Below, in pieces: positions 14,997 through 22,235 of a stretch of 23,434 bases of DNA. Source of the stretch: VRUE01 sp035698885 (GTDB taxonomy: Bacteria; Actinomycetota; Thermoleophilia; Solirubrobacterales; 70-9); assembly GCA_035698885.1 (NCBI GenBank), contig DASSBJ010000058.1, positions 1-23,434 of the forward strand, read 5' to 3'. How positions within the stretch are numbered: the stretch's first letter is position 1; each line of letters begins with the position of its first letter. The notes beneath the pieces were generated by a model, which saw nothing but the letters and a program-made list of their open reading frames with translations, was not told the origin of the DNA and ran no database searches. The position numbers were made by a program, and so were the translations under genes.

Positions 14997-15826
14997 GCGA
15001 AGCTCGCCGGGTCGGGGCCGATGCGCTTGCCGACGTCGAGCGCGGCGATCTCGGTCATGTCCCCGTCGCTCAGCTCGAAGTCGAAGAGCGCGAAGTTCTC
15101 GCGGATCCGCGCCGGGGTCGCCGATTTGGGGATGACGACGTTGCCGAGCTGCAGGTGCCAGCGCAGGATCACCTGCGCCGGCGTGCGGTCGCGGCGCGAG
15201 GCGACCGCGGCGACCGTCGCATTGGACAGCAGCTGCGCCTGGGCGAGCGGGCTCCATGCCTCGGTGGCGACGCCGCGGTCGGCGTGCCACTCGCGCAGCT
15301 CCGCCTGCTGCAGGTGCGGATGCAGCTCGATCTGGTTGACCGTCGGCAGGGCCTCCGCCTCGCGCTCCAGCATCTCCAGATCCTCGACGCGGAAGTTGGA
15401 GACGCCGATCGTGCGGGCGCGGCCCTCGAGCTGAATCCGTTCGAAGGCGCGCCAGGAGTCGAGCGCGCGACCCTCGGCGGGCACCGGCCAGTGGATCAGG
15501 TAGAGGTCCACGTGGTCGAGGCCGAGCCGGGCGATGCTCTTCTCGAAGGCGCCGAGCGCCGGCTCGTAGCCCTGGCTCGAGTTCCACAGCTTGGTGGTGA
15601 CGAAGATCTCCTCGCGGGGGACGCCGGCTGCGGCGATCGCCGCACCGACGCCGCGCTCGTTGCGGTAGGCGGCTGCCGTGTCGATGTGGCGGTAACCCAC
15701 CTCCAGCGCCCGCTCGACCGTCTCCTGGGTCTTCTCGGGCGGCACCTGGAATACGCCGAAGCCGAGCTGGGGTATCCCGACGCCGTCGTGAAGCATCACT
15801 GTGGGGACGGAGGTTGCCTGGGTCAT
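14993..15826 (-). CDS. Aldo/keto reductase (AKR5-like, 2,5-diketogluconate reductase type)
   Basis: A 277-residue NADPH-dependent cytosolic reductase. The catalytic tetrad is complete: Asp49 (YRHIDTAAAY), Tyr54, Lys79 (VTTKLWN), His112 (LYLIHWP). Further family signatures are IGVSNFRVEDLE, VNQIELHP and VIPKSATPARIRENFALFDFELSDGDM, the last being the cofactor phosphate-binding site. Length and motifs match AKR family 5. The physiological substrate is unknown. The ATG at 15826 is preceded by GGGAGCAGGAG, which gives a good ribosome site (GGGAG, 6 nt). The upstream 84 nt hold a CATAAT that may be a -10 box, so this gene probably has a normal leader. Confidence 0.93.
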   Translation of the reverse strand: MTQATSVPTVMLHDGVGIPQLGFGVFQVPPEKTQETVERALEVGYRHIDTAAAYRNERGVGAAIAAAGVPREEIFVTTKLWNSSQGYEPALGAFEKSIARLGLDHVDLYLIHWPVPAEGRALDSWRAFERIQLEGRARTIGVSNFRVEDLEMLEREAEALPTVNQIELHPHLQQAELREWHADRGVATEAWSPLAQAQLLSNATVAAVASRRDRTPAQVILRWHLQLGNVVIPKSATPARIRENFALFDFELSDGDMTEIAALDVGKRIGPDPASFA

Positions 15827-15910
15827 CTCCTGCTCCCTTCCGGTTGCGGGACTGGGAAACCGCAGACAGCGGCTACCCGGCGGACTCCCGATTATGCCTG
15901 GCGCGAAGCG

Positions 15911-16084
15911 CTAGCTGGTCGCCAGCCCGATCGCCAAGAGCGGGAAGGCGAGCATGACGCCGAGGAAGGCGCCGATCGCGAGGCCGGTGAGGGTCGGGGT
16001 CGTGCGCGATTTGGCGCCGGAGACGAGGCCGACCAGGAGGAAGAAGGCGGCGATTCCGAAGCCGATCCAGAAGACGTCGGGCAT
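15911..16084 (-). CDS. Small two-helix membrane protein
   Basis: A 57-residue protein: helix 1 at about 4-22 (VFWIGFGIAAFFLLVGLVSG), a short basic loop (AKSRTTPT), and helix 2 at about 31-54 (LTGLAIGAFLGVMLAFPLLAIGL). No family is recognised. The start at 16084 is preceded by a TAGGCT hexamer 10 nt upstream, and the protein begins directly with a membrane helix, which supports reality despite its size. It is upstream of the aldo/keto reductase on the same strand (84 nt gap). Confidence 0.6.
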   Translation of the reverse strand: MPDVFWIGFGIAAFFLLVGLVSGAKSRTTPTLTGLAIGAFLGVMLAFPLLAIGLATS

Positions 16085-16094
16085 GGGCCGCGGC

Positions 16095-16100
16095 AGCCTA
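16095..16100 (-). promoter_or_regulatory. -10 element TAGGCT of the two-helix membrane protein gene
   Basis: On the minus strand TAGGCT lies 10 nt before the ATG at 16084. Same hexamer as before the SRPBCC gene. Confidence 0.4.
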
Positions 16101-16254
16101 TCGAAGAACCGGCAGGCAAAGCGCCCGAGCTGGATGAGCAGTACGAGGCGACGAGCGTGCAGACGGTGCTCGAAGACAACCCGGCGGTGACGCTGACCGA
16201 AGCCGACTCCGGCGGCGATGGGGGCGGGCGGTCGAGGCCCCGGCGCCCGCTCGA
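16101..16254. other. Intergenic stretch between divergent genes, with an unexplained open frame
   Basis: The gap between the two-helix protein and the phosphoesterase genes is 183 nt. On the plus strand, in the phosphoesterase frame, it reads as an acidic, GC3-rich peptide (EEPAGKAPELDEQYEATSV and onward) without an ATG; the first plausible start is GTG at 16160. No terminator or other element is seen. Confidence 0.35.
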
Positions 16255-16260
16255 TAGGTT
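16255..16260 (+). promoter_or_regulatory. -10 element TAGGTT of the metallophosphoesterase gene, leaderless spacing
   Basis: TAGGTT is followed by exactly 7 nt and the GTG start at 16268. Confidence 0.6.
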
Positions 16261-16267
16261 TCGTGGC

Positions 16268-16864
16268 GTGAAGCTGCTCGCCTTCAGCGACCTGCACCGC
16301 GACCTCGGCCAGGCGGCGGCGCTGGTCGAGATGTCGGCCGAGGCCGACGTGGTGATCGGCGCCGGCGACTTCGCCTCGGTGCACGAGGGATTGGAGGAGA
16401 CGATCGGCGTGCTGGCGGCAATCGAAAAGCCGACCGTGCTGGTGCCCGGCAACAACGAGACCGAGCAGGCGCTTCGCGAGGCTGCAGCCGGCTGGGACGC
16501 GGCGACCGTCCTGCACGGCGACGGCACGACGATCGACGGGGTCGAGTTCTACGGCCTCGGCGCCGGCGTGCCCGTGACCCCCTGGGAGTGGAGCTTCGAC
16601 CTCGACGACGAGTCGGCCGCGGCGAAGCTCGCCGCCTGCCCGCAGGGCGCCGTGCTCGTCCTGCACTCGCCGCCGCGGGGCCACTGCGACGAGGCCGGCG
16701 ACGGCAACCACTTCGGCAGCCCGGCCCTGCTCGCGGCGATCGAAGCCAAGCGCCCCCGCCTCGCGGTCTGCGGCCACATCCACGAGTCCTGGGGCCGTCA
16801 GAGCCAGATCGACGAGACGCCCGTCCGCAACCTCGGCCCGAAGGGCGCCTGGCTCGAGGTCTGA
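16268..16864 (+). CDS. Calcineurin-like metallophosphoesterase
   Basis: A 198-residue protein starting VKLLAFSDLHRD. The five metal-binding motifs of the family are visible: D8-x-H10 (SDLH), GAGDF with Asp34, GNNE at 61-64 (the family has GNHE or GNND), His133 (VLHSPPRGH), and GHIH at 169-172. The length fits the small YfcE/MJ0936-like group that acts on phosphodiesters or nucleotides; the substrate is unknown. The GTG at 16268 gives the canonical family N-terminus and has a -10 hexamer exactly 7 nt before it. It is convergent with the MscS gene, 7 nt between stops. Confidence 0.9.
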   Translation: MKLLAFSDLHRDLGQAAALVEMSAEADVVIGAGDFASVHEGLEETIGVLAAIEKPTVLVPGNNETEQALREAAAGWDAATVLHGDGTTIDGVEFYGLGAGVPVTPWEWSFDLDDESAAAKLAACPQGAVLVLHSPPRGHCDEAGDGNHFGSPALLAAIEAKRPRLAVCGHIHESWGRQSQIDETPVRNLGPKGAWLEV

Positions 16865-16871
16865 ACGGCGC

Positions 16872-17870
16872 TCAGTCGGGCTGCGGGGCGTCGCGGTGCC
16901 AGACAGACGCCTGCGGAAAGGGGATCTCGATGCCCTCCTCGTCGAAGGCGCGCTTGATCCGCTCGCGCAGCTCGCGGCTGATCCGCCACTGCTCCGACGG
17001 CGTCGTCTTGACCACGAGCCGCAGCACCACGGCGCTGGCGCCGAGCGCCTCGACGCCCCACATCTGCGGCTCCTCGAGGATCGCGTCGTCTTCCTCCCAG
17101 AGCGCGTCGGCGACCCGCTTGACGACTTCCTTGGCGAGCGTGAGGTCGGTGTCGTAGGCGACTTCGAGGTCGAGCAGCGAGCGCGACCAGTGCTGGCTCA
17201 TGTTGCCGACGCGGCGGACCTCGCCGTTGGGCACGTACCAAACCGTGCCGTCGACGCTGCGCAGCCGGGTCGTGCGCAGGCTGACCAGCTCGACCACGCC
17301 CTCGGTCTGTTCGTCGAGGCTGACGATGTCGCCGACGCCGAACTGGTCTTCGACCAGGATGAACATGCCGGAGAGGAAGTCCCGCACCAGCGACTGCGAG
17401 CCGAAGCCGAGGGCGACGCCGATCACCCCAGCGCCGGCCAGCAGCGGCGCCAGGTTGACCCCCAGCTCGCCGAGGATCATGAAGGCGGCGATCAGCCAGA
17501 CGGTGAAGGTGGCGATGCTGCGCAGGACGCCGGTCAGCGCCTCGATCCGCTGCTCCCCGCGCAGGCTCGTTTCCTGCGTCGCGCGCAGGGCGCTGGGGAC
17601 GCCGCGCCGCATCGCCGCGACACGGTTGCGGACGGCGCCGCCGTGCAGATGCCGCAGCGTGTGGCCGATCGCCCGCCGCAGCAGCCAGCCGGCGAGCGCA
17701 GCGATGACGACGATCAGCAGAATCCGCGCCGGCACGTCGAAAGCCCAGCGCGCCACTTCGGCCCCGCCGGCGCTGCCGGTCCAGTCGAAGACCTTGTGGC
17801 AGAAGAAGCCGGGGTCTTCGCCGCAGGCCTGCGTCAGCTTGTCGCCGGAGGCTTGGGCAAGCGGAAGCAT
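16872..17870 (-). CDS. MscS-family mechanosensitive channel
   Basis: A 332-residue membrane protein. A periplasmic N-terminus (CGEDPGFFCHKVFDW) precedes helix 1 (about 46-64) and helix 2 (about 118-138). The pore helix has the Gly/Ala-rich pattern of MscS: LLAGAGVIGVALGFGSQSLVRDFLSGMFILVEDQFGVGDIV (144-183). The beta domain follows with the PNGE motif (214-217) and a C-terminal alpha/beta domain to 332. Such channels release solutes on hypo-osmotic shock. The ATG at 17870 overlaps the stop of the upstream GNAT gene (TGATG), so translation is coupled. An open frame upstream of this ATG is a shadow. Confidence 0.92.
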   Translation of the reverse strand: MLPLAQASGDKLTQACGEDPGFFCHKVFDWTGSAGGAEVARWAFDVPARILLIVVIAALAGWLLRRAIGHTLRHLHGGAVRNRVAAMRRGVPSALRATQETSLRGEQRIEALTGVLRSIATFTVWLIAAFMILGELGVNLAPLLAGAGVIGVALGFGSQSLVRDFLSGMFILVEDQFGVGDIVSLDEQTEGVVELVSLRTTRLRSVDGTVWYVPNGEVRRVGNMSQHWSRSLLDLEVAYDTDLTLAKEVVKRVADALWEEDDAILEEPQMWGVEALGASAVVLRLVVKTTPSEQWRISRELRERIKRAFDEEGIEIPFPQASVWHRDAPQPD

Positions 17871-18493
17871 CAGCTGCGCGGCTCGCGCCACATCGCCCAC
17901 ATGGTCGGCCCGCGGGGCAGCGAGATCTCGCCCGTGACGCGGAACCCATGACGGGCGTAGAAGGCGATGTTCGACTCCTTCGAGGACTCGAGGTAGGCGG
18001 GGACGCCGTCGGCGTCGCAGATCTCGAGCACCGGCTGCATGAGGCGTGAGCCGAGGCCCTGGCCCTGCGCGGCCGGCGATACCCCGAGCGTCGCCAGGTA
18101 GAAGTGCGGCGGGTCCGGCGGGTGCGCCCGCTCGAGCCCGAGCAGGCCGTGGGCGACGATCGGCGCGCGCAGCCAGTGGCGCGGGTGGGCGAAGGCGCGC
18201 ATCAGCTGCAGGTCCTGTCGCGGGGTGGTGCGCCAGGTCTTCGGCGGCGCCCAGACCGCGGCGCCGGTCCGTGCCTCGTCGGTGTAGACGAAGCCGGCGG
18301 GCAGCTTGTGGCCGAGCTGCGCGCCGAAGAAGCGCCGCAGCACGCCGGGCCGGGCGCCGTCGTGGGGGCTCGCCCAGCTGGAGACCGGGTCGTCCCAGAA
18401 GGCGTCGGCCAGGCTCTGCGCCAGCGCCGCGCGGTCGTCGTGCGAGGCGTCGCGCACCTGCCAGCTGCTCGAGTCGATTTCCGTCCCCGCCAT
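17870..18493 (-). CDS. GNAT-family N-acetyltransferase
   Basis: A 207-residue cytosolic enzyme. The N-terminus WQVRDASHDDRAALAQSLADAFWDDPVSSW is typical of actinobacterial GNATs with a DPV/F-W motif. The acetyl-CoA loop is LATLGVSPAAQGQGLGSRLMQPVLE (about 137-161), followed by YLESSKESNIAFYARHGFRVTGEI. The substrate is unknown. It shares one base with the MscS start (TGATG), forming a two-gene operon. Confidence 0.88.
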   Translation of the reverse strand: MAGTEIDSSSWQVRDASHDDRAALAQSLADAFWDDPVSSWASPHDGARPGVLRRFFGAQLGHKLPAGFVYTDEARTGAAVWAPPKTWRTTPRQDLQLMRAFAHPRHWLRAPIVAHGLLGLERAHPPDPPHFYLATLGVSPAAQGQGLGSRLMQPVLEICDADGVPAYLESSKESNIAFYARHGFRVTGEISLPRGPTMWAMWREPRS

Positions 18494-18576
18494 CGTCCCG
18501 GCAGGATTGCACGGGCGTCCGCGGGCCGTTCCGCCGCCGGATCGGAGAAAGGCCCCAAGACTGGCCAGCCAGCCAG

Positions 18577-18582
18577 TATGAT
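18577..18582 (+). promoter_or_regulatory. -10 element TATGAT of the cytochrome P450 gene
   Basis: TATGAT lies 9 nt before the GTG at 18592. The leader would be at most a few bases long. Confidence 0.5.
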
Positions 18583-18591
18583 GCGCCGGGC

Positions 18592-19869
18592 GTGGCCGAC
18601 CAGAGCGAGATCGCAGCCGGAAAGGGCGACATCGAGGACGCGCTCGTGCTGGAGCGCGAGCACTGGGTCGACGGGCCGCCGCTCGAGCTGTTCAAGCGGA
18701 TGCGCGGCGAGTGCCCCGTCCACTGGACCTCCGAGGTCACCGAGCTGCCGCAGGCCAAGGGCTTCTGGTCGGTGACGAAGGCCGATGACGTGCACGCGGT
18801 GAGTCGCGACTGGCAGACCTACTCGTCCGAACTCGGCGGCGTCGTCGTGATCGACGAGGTCTTCCCGATCGAGCTCGCGCGGGCGATGTTCATCGGCATG
18901 GACCCGCCCAAGCACGACCGGCTGAAGGCGCTGTTCCAGGCGGGCTTCACGCCGCGGCGGATCGCCGCCCACGAGGAGGCGATCCGCGAGATCGTCGTCG
19001 GCGTGCTCGACCGGCTCGAGGGGCGCGAGACCTGCGACCTGGTCACCGACGTCGCCCAGCCCGCCGTGTCGCGGGTGATCGGCAGCTTCATGGGCATCCC
19101 CGAGGAGGACGACAAGGTCTGGGCCGACCTGATGAACATGGCGCTGGCCGCCAACGACCCCGACTACAGCCCCGACGTCGAGGACGTAGAGGGGACGATC
19201 CAGAAGGCGATCGAGCAGATCTTCGCCCGCTGCAGCACGCTGATCGCCGAGCGGCGCGAGAACCCGACCGACGACCTGACCAGCGTCCTGGTCCACGCCG
19301 AGGTCGACGGCGAGCAGATCGAGGAGCACGAGATCGTGATGGGCTTCTTCCTCCTCGTCGCCGCCGGCAACGACAGCACCAAGGCGACCTACAGCAGCGC
19401 GATGCGGGCGCTGATGGAGCACCCCGACCAGCGCCGGATGCTGGTCGAAGACCCCTCGCTGATCCCCGGAGCGGTCGAGGAGTCGCTGCGCATGTTCCCC
19501 GCCTTCGCCCACTTCCGCCGTACGGCGACCAAGGACACGGAGCTGAACGGCCAGAAGATCAAGCGGGGCGAGAAGGTGGTCATGTGGTACGCCTCCTCGA
19601 ACCGCGACGAGACGCGCTACGAGGACCCCGACCGCTTCGACGTCCTCCGCAACCCCGAGCACCAGGCCTTCGGCGCCGGCGGGCGGCACTTCTGCCTCGG
19701 CACCGCCCTCGCTCGTCTCGAGCTGAAAATCCTGCTCGAGGAGACGCTCGCCCGCTACCCCGAGATGGAGATGACGGGCAAGCCCGCCTTCGTCGAGTCG
19801 GGCTTCCTCAACCAGCTGAAAACGCTGCCGGTGCGGCTCAAGCCTCCTGTGGCTGCGGATCCGGCCTGA
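18592..19869 (+). CDS. Cytochrome P450 (bacterial class I type)
   Basis: A 425-residue soluble haem mono-oxygenase. Landmarks: C-helix MDPPKHDRLK (103-112) with the haem-propionate His and Arg; I-helix oxygen-activation site AAGNDSTKA (257-265; family A/G-G-x-D/E-T/S-T); K-helix ESLR (297-300, ExxR); and the haem loop FGAGGRHFCLG (360-370) with the thiolate ligand Cys368. The N-terminal region and the HFCLGTALARLELKILLEE end resemble actinobacterial CYPs acting on terpenoids, fatty acids or steroids, but the substrate cannot be read from sequence. No ferredoxin or reductase gene is adjacent, so redox partners are elsewhere. The start is GTG 18592. The gene end overlaps the convergent DUF4242 gene by 32 bases. 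Confidence 0.94.
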   Translation: MADQSEIAAGKGDIEDALVLEREHWVDGPPLELFKRMRGECPVHWTSEVTELPQAKGFWSVTKADDVHAVSRDWQTYSSELGGVVVIDEVFPIELARAMFIGMDPPKHDRLKALFQAGFTPRRIAAHEEAIREIVVGVLDRLEGRETCDLVTDVAQPAVSRVIGSFMGIPEEDDKVWADLMNMALAANDPDYSPDVEDVEGTIQKAIEQIFARCSTLIAERRENPTDDLTSVLVHAEVDGEQIEEHEIVMGFFLLVAAGNDSTKATYSSAMRALMEHPDQRRMLVEDPSLIPGAVEESLRMFPAFAHFRRTATKDTELNGQKIKRGEKVVMWYASSNRDETRYEDPDRFDVLRNPEHQAFGAGGRHFCLGTALARLELKILLEETLARYPEMEMTGKPAFVESGFLNQLKTLPVRLKPPVAADPA

Positions 19870-20134
19870 TCACCACGGTGTCGGCGACCTCGAGGACCTC
19901 GTCGGCGGGCATGCCGACCCGCGTCGCGTGCTCGCGCACGGCCTCGACGCCGCTCGCCTGGTAGATGCAGACGGTTCCCAGGGTGCCGCCCGGCTCGGCG
20001 ATCACGTAGCTGCGAATCCAGCGGATGTCGTCGGGGAACTCGTCCGCGGCGACCTGCTTGGAGCGCTCGGCGGCGACTCCCAGCTGCTCGGGTCCCTCCC
20101 AGGCCTTCTCGCGGCGGATCACGTAGGTGTTCAT
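19838..20134 (-). CDS. DUF4242 protein (SCO4226-like, putative nickel-binding)
   Basis: A 98-residue protein starting MNTYVIRREKAWEGPEQL. The body IRWIRSYVIAEPGGTLGTVCIYQASGVEAVREHATRVGMPADEVLEV matches the DUF4242 family, whose studied member SCO4226 of Streptomyces is a small ferredoxin-fold dimer that binds nickel; whether this one does is unknown. GGAG about 7 nt before the ATG at 20134 fixes the start; the frame extends upstream, but that part spans the regulatory region. It is divergent from the TetR gene with a palindrome in between, so it is the likely target of that regulator. Its 3' end overlaps the P450 3' end. Confidence 0.82.
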   Translation of the reverse strand: MNTYVIRREKAWEGPEQLGVAAERSKQVAADEFPDDIRWIRSYVIAEPGGTLGTVCIYQASGVEAVREHATRVGMPADEVLEVADTVVIRPDPQPQEA

Positions 20135-20159
20135 CTCTCTCCTTCGGTCGTGCAGGGTT

Positions 20160-20172
20160 ACAGACTGTCTGT
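20160..20172. promoter_or_regulatory. Palindromic operator for the TetR regulator
   Basis: ACAGAC-T-GTCTGT, a perfect 6+1+6 inverted repeat between the divergent DUF4242 and TetR genes. It covers the expected transcription start of the DUF4242 gene (minus-strand TACATT at 20178-20183) and the expected -35 area of the TetR gene, so one dimer could repress both. Confidence 0.65.
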
Positions 20173-20181
20173 CGGTAAATG

Positions 20182-20187
20182 TAGTCT
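20182..20187 (+). promoter_or_regulatory. -10 element TAGTCT of the TetR gene
   Basis: TAGTCT is 8 nt before the GTG at 20196 and overlaps the minus-strand TACATT (20178-20183), so the two divergent promoters are interleaved. Confidence 0.5.
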
Positions 20188-20195
20188 CCCTGTTC

Positions 20196-20804
20196 GTGGC
20201 TGTCAAACCGAAACGGCGCCCGGGGCGCCCGAGCACCGGAGCGAGGGAGCGGGTCGTCGCAGCCGCGCGGGAGCTCTTCCTCGAGCACGAATACGACGAG
20301 GTCTCGACCGAGCAGATCCTCGCCCGCTCCGGGGTCAGCCGCGGCGCCCTCTACCACCACTTCCCGACCAAGCTCGAGCTGTTCCGCGCGGTCTACGAAG
20401 CGAGCGAGCGCGGCGTGCTCGAACGCGTCGCAGCGAAGGCGATCGCCGCCACGGATCCCTTCGAGGCCCTGCTCGCCGCGGCGTCCGCCTACCTGAAGCT
20501 CGCCGAAAGCGACGAAGAGCTGCGACGCATCGGCCTCACCCAGAGCCGCGCCGTCCTCGGCTGGTCGGGCTGGCGCCAAGCCGCCACCGACCTCGGCATC
20601 GGAGTCGTGCGAGCCATGGTCAGCGCCGCGATCGACGCCGGCCAGCTGAAGCCCCACGACCCCGACACCACCGCCCAAGTCCTGCTGGGCGCCCTGATCG
20701 AGGCCGCGATGCTGATCGTCGTAGCCGACGACCCGGCGAAGGCGCGCCAACAGTCCGAAGCCGTGATCGGCGACCTACTCAGCGGGCTCCGAACCACAGG
20801 GTGA
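20196..20804 (+). CDS. TetR-family transcriptional regulator
   Basis: A 202-residue repressor. A basic N-terminus (KPKRRPGRPSTGARERV) is followed by the TetR DNA-binding domain: AARELFLEHEYDEVSTEQILARSGVSRGALYHHFPTKLELFRAVYE (about 23-68). The remainder is the all-helical ligand and dimer domain with ESDEELRRIGLTQSRAVLGWSGWRQ and a helical end AQVLLGALIEAAMLIVVADDPAKARQQ. The GTG at 20196 is chosen because an in-frame ATG at 20127 would make the coding region run through the operator and into the neighbouring gene, and a -10 hexamer precedes the GTG by 8 nt. It probably autoregulates and controls the divergent DUF4242 gene; the ligand is unknown. Confidence 0.9.
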   Translation: MAVKPKRRPGRPSTGARERVVAAARELFLEHEYDEVSTEQILARSGVSRGALYHHFPTKLELFRAVYEASERGVLERVAAKAIAATDPFEALLAAASAYLKLAESDEELRRIGLTQSRAVLGWSGWRQAATDLGIGVVRAMVSAAIDAGQLKPHDPDTTAQVLLGALIEAAMLIVVADDPAKARQQSEAVIGDLLSGLRTTG

Positions 20805-20832
20805 GCGCGTTGACGTCCGCGCGCCCCCAGCG

Positions 20833-21246
20833 TCAGACGCCGGGAGATATCGTGCGCAACCCGGCGAGTCGCGCAGCGGCGGCCTGGCGCTCGTCGTAGG
20901 TCACGAACGCCTCGATCGGATCGAGGGCGACGGCGGACGCGACATGGATCGCGTCGAGGGCGCGCAGGGCGGGCTCGGCAAGCGCCCCCGCACCTTCCAG
21001 CAAAACCCGATCGAGCGGAAGCAAAGCGAGAACGTCGATCAGTTCGGCAGTGCGTTCGAGCAACAGGTCGAGCGGCAGTGCAGGGTCCTGTGCGATGGCG
21101 CGGCGTGCGGCTCGAGGGATCTCCGTGAGGACCAACTCGCTGCTAACCAGATCCGCGCCATCGAGATACGCCCGCAAGGCACCGGACTCCGCCTCCTCGC
21201 GCACGAGCTTGACCAAAGCTGAGGCGTCCGCGTAGAGGACCGCCAC
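20833..21246 (-). CDS. vapC: PIN-domain ribonuclease toxin (VapC family)
   Basis: A 137-residue protein with the full acidic set of PIN nucleases: Asp7 (LYADASALVK), Glu42 (LVLTEIPRA), Asp98 (LRALDAIHVASA), Asp118 (FVTYDERQAAAA). VapC toxins cut tRNA or rRNA; the target here is unknown. The start is GTG at 21246, 2 nt after the stop of the antitoxin gene, the usual antitoxin-first order. It ends 28 nt from the convergent TetR gene. Confidence 0.9.
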   Translation of the reverse strand: MAVLYADASALVKLVREEAESGALRAYLDGADLVSSELVLTEIPRAARRAIAQDPALPLDLLLERTAELIDVLALLPLDRVLLEGAGALAEPALRALDAIHVASAVALDPIEAFVTYDERQAAAARLAGLRTISPGV

Positions 21247-21248
21247 GT

Positions 21249-21521
21249 TCAGCGATCGCCGCGAACGTCGTCAAGCGCCCTACTCAGAGCCCGCGGATCC
21301 CCCGTCAGCTCCAGCGGCGCCGGCAAGCTAGAGCGCCTCGGGCGCGACACCCGACCCTCGGCGATGAGCCTGTCGAGATCCGGCCCGGTGCTCGGTGCCG
21401 GACCCAGCTCGGCAACCGGGCGGTTGCGATCGGTGATAAGCAGCCTCTCCCCGCCGCTCACCCGACGCAGGTAGACGCTCAGATTCTGCCGCAACTCCGC
21501 AACGCCGACCGACTCGCTCAT
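21249..21521 (-). CDS. vapB: Phd/YefM-type antitoxin (VapB)
   Basis: A 90-residue protein, MSESVGVAELRQNLSVYLRRVSGGERLLITDRNRPVAELGPAP, the N-terminal DNA-binding fold of Phd/YefM antitoxins, followed by a polar tail (RLIAEGRVSRPRRSSLPAPLELTGDPRALSRALDDVRGDR) that should wrap the toxin. The frame has ATGs at 21545 and 21527 as well; 21521 is chosen because it gives the family N-terminus and has TACTTT exactly 7 nt upstream. It forms an operon with the PIN toxin and is expected to repress its own promoter. Confidence 0.85.
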   Translation of the reverse strand: MSESVGVAELRQNLSVYLRRVSGGERLLITDRNRPVAELGPAPSTGPDLDRLIAEGRVSRPRRSSLPAPLELTGDPRALSRALDDVRGDR

Positions 21522-21528
21522 GTACATA

Positions 21529-21534
21529 AAAGTA
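21529..21534 (-). promoter_or_regulatory. -10 element TACTTT of the first vapBC operon, leaderless spacing
   Basis: On the minus strand TACTTT is followed by exactly 7 nt and the antitoxin ATG at 21521. Confidence 0.6.
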
Positions 21535-21776
21535 GCAGGAAGCAACTGGGCAACCCCCTGCGGCGGCTATCGGAATCCCGGACCATCCGCAACGTCGCGG
21601 GACACACAGCCGGCATCCAACCCGCTGCGCTGCTCGATCTGGTCGCCTTGTCATCCCAACCCCAGAACTCGACCGAGCCAGCTCCGACCAGATCGAAGTG
21701 CACGAGGCTACGTGGAGATCGGCTGGAATCCGTGGGGCATGTTGCCCCAGTAGTTGCCCCAGGAAACGGCACCGAG
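21535..21776. other. Gene-free stretch between two toxin-antitoxin modules
   Basis: About 240 nt with no convincing coding region on either strand. It holds a 10-bp direct repeat, GTTGCCCCAG at 21741-21750 and 21753-21762, 12 nt apart. No hairpin terminator is obvious. Confidence 0.5.
21741..21762. repeat. Short direct repeat, two copies of GTTGCCCCAG
   Basis: Two 10-bp copies offset by 12 nt (21741-21750, 21753-21762), separated by TA. Too few copies to call iterons. Confidence 0.5.
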
Positions 21777-22235
21777 CTACGCCAGCGATCCGTCCGGGAC
21801 CATCCATCGGTGGTGCAGATCGGTGACACCGGCGATCCGTTCGTAGTCTCGGTCGTAGTGAACCAGCGGGACCCCTGCTGCCTCCGCTGCGGCGGCGAGC
21901 AGCAGGTCGGCCGGCGGGACGCGGCGATGGTCCCCTTTGGGAGCAAGGAGGAGCTGGACCTCGCGCGCGCGACTCCAGAGCTTGCTCGGCATCGACACCG
22001 ATTCGAAGGCGTCAAGGCGCTCGGCTACTCCACGCGCCCGGTCCTCATTGGGGGCGAGGCGCGTCAACTCGAGCACCACCAGATCACAGACCAGCACCCG
22101 CCCCGCCTCGACCTGGGCGTTGAACCACTCCGCAAGATGCGGAAAGCGACGGTCTCGCGCCCACGTCCAAACCCCGGTGTCGAAGAGCGCCGGGCCGTCG
22201 AGCTCGACCGGCCTCGCCGCCTCGTTGGCGCTCAG
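21777..22235 (-). CDS. PIN-domain toxin, probably translated from a CTG start
   Basis: A 152-residue frame with all PIN acidic residues: Asp19 (ALFDTGVWTWA), Glu56 (LVVLELTRL), Asp110 (VPPADLLLAAAA), Asp128/Asp130 (VHYDRDYERIAG). The only common start codon downstream of the frame opening is GTG at 22097, which would remove the first catalytic Asp and about 46 residues. Upstream, no ATG, GTG or TTG occurs. A CTG at 22235 overlaps the stop of the antitoxin gene (CTGA), as ATGA or GTGA do in other coupled pairs here, and GGGCGGGAG lies about 5 nt before it. It is either a real CTG start or a toxin inactivated by loss of its start codon. Confidence 0.7.
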   Translation of the reverse strand: MSANEAARPVELDGPALFDTGVWTWARDRRFPHLAEWFNAQVEAGRVLVCDLVVLELTRLAPNEDRARGVAERLDAFESVSMPSKLWSRAREVQLLLAPKGDHRRVPPADLLLAAAAEAAGVPLVHYDRDYERIAGVTDLHHRWMVPDGSLA

